DNA of 22,414 nt. Source: JAQVQN01 sp964428885. GTDB lineage: Bacteria; Verrucomicrobiota; Kiritimatiellia; RFP12; UBA1067. The position numbers and the translations under genes were made by a program. Each line of letters opens with the position of its first letter. Within the stretch, counting starts at the first letter, position 1. Positions 16,870 through 21,729 of the stretch are shown here, in pieces. Below the pieces are notes generated by a model, which saw only the letters and a list, made by a program, of their open reading frames with translations, was not told where the DNA came from and searched no databases. Where the stretch lies: contig CAYRZP010000019.1 in the NCBI GenBank assembly GCA_964428885.1, forward strand, positions 1 through 22,414. The letters run 5' to 3'.

Positions 16870-18197
16870 ATCTGTTCAAAGCGTATCTTAAGGTTCCGCT
16901 GGTCAAGCGCGTCGTGGCGGGACTCGTGATGGGGGCCTTGTGCGGCGGCGGCTTGTGGTGGATGTCGGCCCTGTGCGGCAGTCAGGATGGTGTACGCGCG
17001 GTCATGCGCTATTGCGCGCCATTCGGATCGGTCTTCGTCGGCATGCTGAAGATGATTGTCGTGCCTACGATTTTTTTCTCGCTGGTGTGCGGGGCCTCGG
17101 CGTTGCCGCTGAAGAAACTCGGCAAGGTCGGCGGCAAGATCGTCTTGTGGTATTTCGCCTCTATGGCGGTCGCGTCCGCTTTGGGGATCGCTGTGGCTTG
17201 CTTTGTCAATCCGGGCGCTGGCGGTTCGCTGGCGGGATGGCAGGAGCTTGTGCGTCAGTTCGGCGCGCAGTCAGCGGGGTCGGCCATCGCCGAGGCACCC
17301 AAGTCGCTGGCGGACGTGCTGGATAAGCTGCTTTCGGACCTTTTCCAGAATCCCTTCGCGGCACTGGCCAACGGCAATTTCATGGGAGTGATCGCTTTCG
17401 CGATCCTGTTCGGCGTCAGCCTGCGACTGATCCTTGACGCGGCTGCGGATCCGGCCCGCCGGGCGCGCGTCCAAGCGGTGATTGACCTTTGCGAAACCTG
17501 CATGGCGGCGGTCAACAAGATCATCGATTTCGTGATGAACTACTCGCCGGTAGGAGTGTTCTTCCTTTCGATGGGGATATTCTCAGTATATGGGCCGGCG
17601 ATAATCGGGCCTTATGTCGCAGTTGTCGTTGGCGTGTCGACCGGCATCATGCTTTTGCTGTTCGTGGTTTACCCGGTCATGATCGCCATCGTGGCGCGCC
17701 AGAACCCGTACAGGGTGATCATGGCGGTACGCGAGGCGATGCTGCTGGCTTTCGTGACCAGATCCAGTGCGGCGACCCTGCCGGTTTCGATCAGGGTTTC
17801 AGAAGAGAATCTGGGCGTCAACCCGGAACTGGCGAGTTTCTCGCTGCCGCTGGGGGCGACGGTCAACATGGACGGCGTATGCGTGCATCTGCCGATGTTC
17901 GCGGTTTTGGCGGCCAACATGTTCGGCATCCGTCTGGGCATTGGCGATCTGGTTTTGATTATGGTCACGACCGTCATGGCGGCGGTCGGCGCGGGCGGCG
18001 TACCCGGCGGCAGCCTGATGCTGCTGTTCATCATTCTGGGCGCTCTCGGCTTGAATGACGCGCAGACAGCTGTGATCGTGGCGCTGGCGCTGGGCATTAA
18101 TCCGATCCTGGACATGTTCGAGACCATGTGCAATGTCACTGGCGACATACTCTGCACGTATGGGGTGGCCAAGCTTGAGAATCTGGCCGAAGGATAA
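16866..18197 (+). CDS. Dicarboxylate/amino acid:cation symporter (SLC1/DAACS family), non-acidic substrate predicted
   Basis: A 443-residue inner-membrane elevator transporter of the GltPh/GltP family. Hairpin 1 is RSSAATLPVS, the unwound TM7 motif is NMDG at 334-337, hairpin 2 is GGVPGGSLML, and TM8 is ILDMFETMCNVTGD with D416 and the conserved NVTGD. Compared with archaeal GltPh, the Arg that clamps the substrate side-chain carboxylate (R397) is Glu here (E419), and the Thr of NMDGT (T314) is Val (V338). Residues holding the amino-acid backbone (D394 and N401 equivalents) remain. I infer transport of a neutral or basic amino acid coupled to Na+ or H+, not glutamate or dicarboxylate. It starts within the tsaE stop, so is co-translated. 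Confidence 0.92.
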   Translation: MNLFKAYLKVPLVKRVVAGLVMGALCGGGLWWMSALCGSQDGVRAVMRYCAPFGSVFVGMLKMIVVPTIFFSLVCGASALPLKKLGKVGGKIVLWYFASMAVASALGIAVACFVNPGAGGSLAGWQELVRQFGAQSAGSAIAEAPKSLADVLDKLLSDLFQNPFAALANGNFMGVIAFAILFGVSLRLILDAAADPARRARVQAVIDLCETCMAAVNKIIDFVMNYSPVGVFFLSMGIFSVYGPAIIGPYVAVVVGVSTGIMLLLFVVYPVMIAIVARQNPYRVIMAVREAMLLAFVTRSSAATLPVSIRVSEENLGVNPELASFSLPLGATVNMDGVCVHLPMFAVLAANMFGIRLGIGDLVLIMVTTVMAAVGAGGVPGGSLMLLFIILGALGLNDAQTAVIVALALGINPILDMFETMCNVTGDILCTYGVAKLENLAEG

Positions 18198-18217
18198 GTG
18201 CGCGTGTGACCAGAATC

Positions 18218-18251
18218 AGATTGCCCTACCACAAAAGCTTCCAGGGCATCT
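18218..18251. terminator. Hairpin just after the symporter gene (terminator-like or decayed attC)
   Basis: Arms AGATTGCCCT (18218-18227) and AGGGCATCT (18243-18251) pair over 9 bp with one extra T in the left arm, loop 15 nt. It lies 20 nt after the symporter stop, where a terminator is expected, but no T run follows. The 10/9-nt arms with one unpaired base match the arms of the attC-like sites downstream, yet the flanking RYYYAAC and GTTRRRY boxes are absent, so I leave the identity open. Confidence 0.4.
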
Positions 18252-18286
18252 CGTGAGAATCTGTGGGTGAAAGTTGGCTAACAAAG

Positions 18287-18348
18287 GCGCATCCGGGTAT
18301 CCTTCTGGTAATTGAAATACTAAGGAGGACAGACAACACCGGATGCGC
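18287..18348 (+). promoter_or_regulatory. Inverted repeat enclosing the transposase ribosome-binding site and start codon
   Basis: Perfect 10-bp arms GCGCATCCGG (18287-18296) and CCGGATGCGC (18339-18348) are separated by 42 nt. The loop contains AAGGAGG (18322-18328) and the right arm contains the ATG of the ISL3-type reading frame. In a transcript reading through from upstream, the start codon would be paired, a known way insertion sequences limit impinging transposase expression. Confidence 0.6.
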
Positions 18349-18554
18349 ATCGAAACGATACTAAACCATCTTGAGCCTCACAAGGGCTTTGTCTACAAAG
18401 GAAGCGCATTGAGCCGCGGCACGGACACGCTGGAGGTTACGATCCTTGAACGTGAGGGAAGCCGTGTGGACTGCCCGGTCTGCGGGAAACGGTGCCCGGT
18501 ATACGACCACCGGCCGGTCAGGCGCTACGAGAGCATCCCGTACCGGCAGAGGAT
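18343..18554 (+). pseudogene. ISL3-family transposase, N-terminal fragment
   Basis: The frame from ATG 18343 encodes about 70 residues resembling the N-terminus of ISL3-type transposases: MRIETILNHLEPHKGFVYK, a central VTILEREGSRVDCPVCGKRC with a C-x2-C-x3-C zinc-finger start, then YDHRPVRRYE. Similarity stops near 18545-18555, exactly where an attC-like site begins; the frame continues by chance through that site and into the antitoxin gene. The DDE catalytic core (about 300 residues) is absent, so the element is dead. No right-hand end was found. Confidence 0.65.
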
Positions 18555-18615
18555 GTCCAACACGCCCTTGCTCGGTACGTCGCTGACGCGCCGCCCGAGA
18601 AGGACGACGTTAGCC
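18555..18615 (+). other. attC-like recombination site 1 (left flank of the DinJ/YafQ cassette)
   Basis: The 61-bp site reads as R'' GTCCAAC (18555-18561, perfect RYYYAAC), 4-nt spacer, L'' CCTTGCTCGG (18566-18575), 19-nt loop, L' CCGAGAAGG (18595-18603), 5-nt spacer, R' GTTAGCC (18609-18615, 6 of 7 to GTTRRRY). L'' pairs with L' except for one extra G in L'', the extrahelical base typical of attC sites. The same lengths recur exactly in site 2. Found by eye; no covariance model was run. Confidence 0.65.
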
Positions 18616-18633
18616 CAAAGAGAAAAAGAGCAT

Positions 18634-18662
18634 TTGCATCTTGTATCACGATTGTGTTACGC
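18634..18662 (+). promoter_or_regulatory. Candidate promoter and operator of dinJ-yafQ
   Basis: TTGCAT at 18634-18639 and a poor -10 box TTACGC at 18657-18662 are 17 nt apart. Between and overlapping them lies an imperfect palindrome, GTATCAC (18643-18649), GATT, GTGTTAC (18654-18660), 6 of 7 positions pairing. Antitoxins of this family repress their own promoter by binding palindromes, so this is a reasonable operator candidate. If these boxes are used, transcription would begin at or next to the ATG (18670), which lacks a ribosome-binding site. Confidence 0.4.
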
Positions 18663-18669
18663 TGGCGCC

Positions 18670-18930
18670 ATGAAAACAGCCGTACTACACACTCGCATCG
18701 CTCCGGTGTTAAAAACACAGGCGGAATCCGTTCTCGACCAGATCGGCCTTTCTTCATCAGACGCCATACGCATCTTTTTCAAGCAGGTCGTTCTCAGGAA
18801 AGGACTCCCATTTGACGTCGCGATTCCCAACAAGGCGACCGCCGAAACGTTGCTCAAGAGCGACCGGAATATCGGGGTCAGGACGTTCGAGGCACCCGAA
18901 GATGCCTTTGCCGAGTGGGACAACCTGTGA
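18670..18930 (+). CDS. dinJ: Antitoxin, RelB/DinJ family
   Basis: An 86-residue ribbon-helix-helix antitoxin that would bind and neutralise the YafQ toxin and repress the operon. The N-terminus (KTAVLHTRIAPVLKTQAE) provides the DNA-binding beta strand and first helix. The DQIGLSSSDAIRIFFKQVVL stretch at 31-50 is diagnostic of RelB/DinJ, followed by the usual GLPFDVAIPN. The C-terminal tail, ending in AEWDNL, is the expected toxin-binding part. ATG 18670 is the family start; no Shine-Dalgarno precedes it. Its TGA overlaps the GTG start of the toxin (GTGA, 18927-18930). The frame looks intact. Confidence 0.92.
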   Translation: MKTAVLHTRIAPVLKTQAESVLDQIGLSSSDAIRIFFKQVVLRKGLPFDVAIPNKATAETLLKSDRNIGVRTFEAPEDAFAEWDNL

Positions 18931-19193
18931 AACAACTACAGCAGACCACGAAGTTCGAAAAGGACTTAGCTCGGATGAAGAGGCGCGGCATGGATGTTTG
19001 CATCCTTCAGCAAGTTGTTCTGTCTCTTCTTCAAGGCGTGCCCTTGCCGGTCAGGCACCGTGACCACCCACTGAGCGGAAACTGGAGTGCCCACCGAGAG
19101 TGCCATCTTTGTCCTGACTGGTTGTTAATTTATCGGGCAACGACAGATTATGTCCGGCTTGAACGCACAGGAACCCACAGCGATCTGTTTTGA
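18927..19193 (+). CDS. yafQ: Toxin, YafQ family mRNA interferase
   Basis: An 88-residue RelE-superfamily toxin that cleaves mRNA on the ribosome. The N-terminus KQLQQTTKFEKDLARMKRRG matches the family. Catalytic residues known from E. coli YafQ are conserved with an offset of three: H47, H60, D64 and H84, in HPLSGNW, RECH, PDWLLIYR and RTGTHSDLF; the terminal Phe is also present. Length is normal and the frame intact, so it is probably active. GTG 18927 gives the family N-terminus and follows a GTGGGA; an upstream in-frame GTG (18915) is less likely. It is translationally coupled to the antitoxin. Confidence 0.93.
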   Translation: MKQLQQTTKFEKDLARMKRRGMDVCILQQVVLSLLQGVPLPVRHRDHPLSGNWSAHRECHLCPDWLLIYRATTDYVRLERTGTHSDLF

Positions 19194-19197
19194 AACA

Positions 19198-19258
19198 GGC
19201 TAACCAGCCCACTCATGCAACGGCGCTGCCGTGCCGTGCATGGTGGGCGACGTGCGGA
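19198..19258 (+). other. attC-like recombination site 2 (right flank of the DinJ/YafQ cassette)
   Basis: A 61-bp site: R'' GGCTAAC (19198-19204, 6 of 7), 4-nt spacer, L'' CCACTCATGC (19209-19218), 19-nt loop, L' GCATGGTGG (19238-19246), 5-nt spacer, R' GTGCGGA (19252-19258, weak). L'' and L' pair with one unpaired T in L''; pairing extends further both ways (12 bp in all). Segment lengths are identical to site 1. GGCTAAC is the exact complement of the GTTAGCC box of sites 1 and 3. The R' box is the weak point: it has GTG in place of GTT. Confidence 0.6.
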
Positions 19259-19264
19259 GAAATG

Positions 19265-19444
19265 ATGAAGATAATCATGACCATGTTCTGCGCGGCAATC
19301 GTCATGGCAACGACCTGCTGCGCCGGTGAACCAGCCACCACACCGGAGGAACTGGGCAAAGCAGTAGCCACGTGCTTGATCTCGAATGATCTTCAGTCGG
19401 CGAGAACCATCTCGGATTCGACTGGCTCGGAATTGCTCACATAG
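19265..19444 (+). CDS. Small secreted or lipoprotein-like peptide, possibly truncated
   Basis: A 59-residue frame. Residues 1-20 (KIIMTMFCAAIVMATTCCAG) look like a signal peptide with a basic start and hydrophobic core; the adjacent cysteines do not fit a good lipobox. The mature part, PATTPEELGKAVATCLISND, has the look of the N-terminus of larger secreted helical proteins, so the frame may be cut short. GGAG at 19256-19259 lies 5 nt before ATG 19265, overlapping the end of attC-like site 2. This would be the sole gene of a second, 259-bp cassette ending at 19511. Confidence 0.5.
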   Translation: MKIIMTMFCAAIVMATTCCAGEPATTPEELGKAVATCLISNDLQSARTISDSTGSELLT

Positions 19445-19447
19445 ATC

Positions 19448-19517
19448 GCACAACCATAGGGTCCAGTGTACCGTGAGCCTGCGGCGGGCCTCGCGCCGGT
19501 GCGCCGTGACGTTAGCC
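19448..19517 (+). other. Weak attC-like site 3
   Basis: GTTAGCC at 19511-19517 is identical to the R' box of site 1 and, like sites 1 and 2, is preceded by GAC. A candidate R'' is GCACAAC at 19448-19454 (6 of 7). The arms are poor: GTGTACCG (19466-19473) can pair with CGGTGCGC (19497-19504) only with two G-T wobbles and no extra base. Either a decayed site or a chance match. Confidence 0.3.
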
Positions 19518-19557
19518 AGATAAACGGAGATACGCTGCTGTTGTATTCTGCGTCAAA

Positions 19558-19641
19558 TCCGCCTTAGCCGAGGGAGAAGAATCCGCCCGGAAATGCGGAT
19601 GGGTCTCCATGGACTCGGCGATGAAGAAACTCGGAGTGTAG
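19558..19641 (+). pseudogene. Antitoxin C-terminal remnant upstream of the ParE/RelE-like gene
   Basis: The frame ending at TAG 19639-19641 encodes SALAEGEESARKCGWVSMD followed by SAMKKLGV. This resembles the C-terminal tail of small antitoxins that precede ParE/RelE toxins (EGEESARKxGWVS then KKLG). The stop lies 2 nt before the toxin ATG, the usual spacing. There is no N-terminal DNA-binding part: upstream the frame meets a stop inside the GTTAGCC box of site 3. Confidence 0.4.
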
Positions 19642-19643
19642 CC

Positions 19644-19898
19644 ATGCTCAAAATCCGGTTCACTCCGCAAGCGGTTGCCGATTTGGATGAGATCAAGCGG
19701 TATATTTCCGAGGAGTTGTTTAATCCGCAAGCCGCAGCCGATCTCCTTGCCCATATTTTTGAAAAGATTCGGACATTGGCAGCCCTGCCTCAGACCGGAG
19801 CGCGGTTAAGGACGGATATCCCAATTCTCAAAAACTACCGTTTCATTCCATGTAAGAACCACATCGTGATCAGTCTTGAGAAGCGTTCTCGGTCTTGA
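19644..19898 (+). pseudogene. ParE/RelE-family toxin, C-terminally truncated
   Basis: 84 residues beginning MLKIRFTPQAVADLDEIKRY, a clear ParE/RelE start, continuing through AAADLLAHIFEKIRTLAALP and GARL to YRFIPCKNHIVIS. Family members are about 100 residues and continue with a YRV, VIRVLxGRRDY-type strand bearing key basic and aromatic residues. Here the sequence departs after IVIS into LEKRSRS and stops, so the last 15-20 residues are missing or replaced. Probably inactive, which fits the loss of an intact antitoxin. Confidence 0.7.
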
Positions 19899-20068
19899 TA
19901 AAATAGAGACCAAACGTTGAAATCATTATACTCATATGCAAAAGACAATTTCCATGCGCCACAAATCCGACTGCACGAACGACAGTTTCGTTCCGGGAAC
20001 GTTGAGCGAGCGAATTGGATTTGTCTGGCCACTGACACTTGAAGTCGTTTCGCTGAGCAGGAAACTCG

Positions 20069-20512
20069 ATGCTGAACGAAGACTACAAAGACATGTTACA
20101 GGCATTATCCGCCGAAAAGGTTAAGTTCCTGCTGGTCGGCGCCTATGCTTTGGCGGCTCACGGATATCCTCGTGCTACGATGTATATTGATATTTGGATT
20201 ATGCCCTCGCCTGAAAACGCGGCTGCCGTCATGCGGTCATTAAAGCGGGTTGGTGCTCCACTCCGAGAGCTTTCGGAATCTGATTTCCAAACGTAAGGTG
20301 TCATCTTTCAAATCGGGGTTGCGCCACGCCGTATCGACATCATTACCGCCGTTGACGGCCTAACGTTTGCAGACGCCTTTGCCCATTCCTCGGTTGTCGA
20401 GATTGAGGGGCTGGAAATCCACATTCCGTCCGTTACTGACCTCATCATCAATAAGCGCGCATCGGGCAGGACAAAAGACTTGGCTGATGCCGAGATGCTT
20501 GAGGGCAAATGA
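20069..20512 (+). pseudogene. Nucleotidyltransferase (DUF6036/AbiEii-like) with nonsense codon and lost DxD residue
   Basis: From ATG 20069 (AGGA at 20059-20062 upstream) the frame reads FLLVGAYALAAHGYPRAT at 20-37, the start of a standalone nucleotidyltransferase. It is interrupted by TAA at 20294-20296 (codon 76), then continues in the same frame as GVIFQIGVAPRRIDIITAVD, through IEGLEIHIPSVTDLIINKRA and GRTKDLADAEMLE to TGA 20510-20512. The full 147 codons equal a normal family member, so one nonsense change explains the break. The metal-binding DIDIW motif is YIDIW here (Tyr39, TAT at 20183-20185), a one-base change from GAT. Both hits argue for decay. Family relatives occur beside toxin-antitoxin genes; the native role is not established. 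Confidence 0.8.
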
Positions 20513-21067
20513 ACCGCCAACCACCGCGTGGCCAGCTTCGGTGAATTGCACCCGGATCTGGTTTTTGTGGCCCGTCAGCAACTTGATCTTCACGAGGCTC
20601 AGCGACGGCGTCGCCTTGATCACGGTGTAGGCGGTCTGCGAGAGCTTGCCTTTGCCCGGGTTGGAAACAGAGTAGACGTACTGGTCCTCGTTCTCGGCCA
20701 GATAGCTGGAGAAGACGCCGCCGGGCGATTTCAGGTGACCGTACACGGCGGCAAGATAGAACTTTTCGGTGCTCTTCCAGTTGTCCTTGATCTGCTGCTG
20801 AGCCTCCTCGGTCTTGGCGAAGAGCAGCACACCCGAGGTTTCGCGGCCGAGCCGGTGGACGAGGTAAACGTGCTGGCTGGACCGGGCGCAACCTTTGCGG
20901 ACATAGTTGTTCAGCGCGTTCTCTGCGGTGAAGGCTTCGTCGCGGCGCGTGCCCGTGGTCAGGACACCGGGTTCTTTGTTGACGGCTAAGAGGTCGCGGT
21001 CATCATACAGGATCTCGATGCCGCGCGGGCGGTGTTTGCGGGAAAGATGGGGAGGGGCAGGCGGCAT
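20513..21067 (-). pseudogene. RluA-family pseudouridine synthase, catalytically altered and 3'-truncated
   Basis: Read from ATG 21067, the product has RluA-family features: EILYDDRDLLAVNKEPGVLT, VYLVHRLGRETSGVLLFAKT, a KFYLAAVYG strand and LLTGHKNQIRVQFTEAGHAV. The catalytic Asp of HRLDRxTSG is Gly (residue 74, GGC on the minus strand, at 20846-20848), a one-base change from GAC. Similarity stops at GHAVVGG (residue 185, ending at 20513). From there the frame is antisense of the nucleotidyltransferase pseudogene until a stop at 20360, so the last 40 or so family residues are gone. No ribosome-binding site precedes the ATG. Loss of both the nucleophile and the C-terminus indicates a pseudogene. 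Confidence 0.82.
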
Positions 21068-21428
21068 AAAGAGTCAATGCTGTGTTGTATTATTGATTGT
21101 AAAAAAGTAACACACGGAGAAAGGGAACGCGAGCGCGTTTTTCATCCGCCCGGTTTGACGGTCATTTGAGTTTCGTATTTAACTGACGTTATTCAAAACG
21201 TAAGCGTCACACCAACTTCATGCCGACTGCGCGTCCGCGCGACGCCCCGTCCAACCAGTTCTCGTCTGGTCCATGATGCCGGCTCCTTTCAGGCCACCAG
21301 TATCGGGAATTGCGACGGCAACATGCAGCCGGACGGACGAAAACAAGCCGCAAGGGGCATTCAAACCCCATAGCCGCCTTCCGAGCGCCACGGCTCCGTT
21401 CAACACGTTTTATCCCTTATGCGGCTGA
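21068..21428. other. Intergenic region, nothing recognised
   Basis: 361 nt with stops in all frames and no frame resembling a known protein. An AT-rich stretch at 21080-21110 could hold the promoter of the minus-strand pseudouridine synthase remnant, but no well-spaced boxes were found. A minus-strand AAAGGAG about 11 nt before an ATG near 21276 opens only an 18-codon frame. Two RYYYAAC boxes (GTCCAAC at 21249, GTTCAAC at 21398) have no matching arms. Confidence 0.6.
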
Positions 21429-21563
21429 ATTCCCGTTTTTGTGATCGGAAGGGAAGACTATATCGTCAACAAGAAAGCCCGTGGCCGCGCAAAAGACGTG
21501 GCCGATATGAAGGCTCTCGGCGAACAGATAATTCCCAACCCGTCAGCCCACACAACGGCGTAA
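21429..21563 (+). pseudogene. Second nucleotidyltransferase fragment, C-terminal tail
   Basis: The frame from about 21429 to TAA 21561-21563 encodes IPVFVIGREDYIVNKKARG, then RAKDVADMKALGEQ. This matches the C-terminal block of the same family as the pseudogene at 20069-20512 (which has IPSVTDLIINKRASGRTKDLAD), but is a different copy. Nothing of the N-terminal 110 or so residues is present, so the piece is a remnant joined to unrelated DNA on its left. Confidence 0.7.
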
Positions 21564-21591
21564 CCGCCGTGTGTGGCTGACATCGTTCACT
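21533..21591 (+). other. attC-like site 4 or long bulged hairpin
   Basis: Arms at 21542-21560 and 21565-21581 pair over 17 bp with two unpaired bases in the left arm and a TAAC loop. Read as attC: R'' TCCCAAC (21533-21539, 6 of 7), 4-nt spacer, L'' CAGCCCACAC, 17-nt loop, L' GTGTGGCTG, 5-nt spacer, R' GTTCACT (21585-21591, 5 of 7). Lengths match sites 1 and 2 except for a loop 2 nt shorter. The R' box lies within an antitoxin-like reading frame, which weakens the attC reading. It overlaps the end of a remnant reading frame, as attC sites often do. Confidence 0.45.
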
Positions 21592-21692
21592 TGCAGAAGA
21601 CCGCAGTGCATGAAGGGCTGCCGTACCAAACGATTCTATCCAGCATCCTGCACAAGCACATCGACGGACGGCTGGTCGAAAAACCAGGATGA
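21579..21692 (+). pseudogene. Ribbon-helix-helix (CopG/BrnA-like) antitoxin C-terminal remnant
   Basis: In the frame ending at TGA 21690-21692 the sequence DIVHLQKTAVHEGLPYQTIL followed by SSILHKHIDGRLVEK closely resembles the C-terminal helix-helix part of CopG/COG5304-type antitoxins (EGLPYQTLISSILHK). The N-terminal strand and linker are missing; upstream the frame reaches a stop at 21561 inside the hairpin. No partner toxin follows. Confidence 0.65.
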
Positions 21693-21729
21693 CGGCAGAA
21701 CCAGAGCGCCCTGATGTCGCCGCGCATGG

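Larger units (their letters stand above)
18610..19252 (+). mobile_element. Putative integron-type gene cassette carrying a toxin-antitoxin pair
   Basis: The 643-bp segment runs between the presumed crossover points (after the G of the GTT-type box) of attC-like sites 1 and 2. It contains one compact module, dinJ-yafQ, with its own promoter-like boxes. The yafQ stop lies 4 nt before the attC R'' box, as in typical cassettes. No integrase gene or attI is in the window, so this would be a cluster of attC sites lacking an integrase (CALIN-like). Confidence 0.5.

Noticed and set aside
18276..18348. GGCTAAC followed by the 10-bp inverted repeat, considered as another attC-like site
   Set aside because: The arms have no unpaired base, are 42 nt apart, and no GTT-type box follows; the inverted repeat is better explained as a transposase leader hairpin.
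18343..18930. Single 195-codon gene joining the transposase start to the antitoxin
   Set aside because: The N-terminal third is ISL3-like, the middle is translated attC-like DNA and the last 86 codons are a complete DinJ with its own ATG and promoter-like boxes; the continuous frame is accidental.
19977..20007. Perfect 6-bp hairpin (GAACGA, loop, TCGTTC) followed by GTTGAGC, a perfect GTTRRRY box
   Set aside because: No RYYYAAC box or 10/9-nt arm pair at the right distance; could be chance.
21249..21308. GTCCAAC box with partial arm pairing downstream
   Set aside because: Pairing needs a G-T wobble and three extra bases on the right arm, and no GTT-type box follows.
18200..21700. CRISPR array or prophage in the accessory region
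   Set aside because: No regularly spaced identical repeats and no phage structural, integrase or packaging genes are visible.
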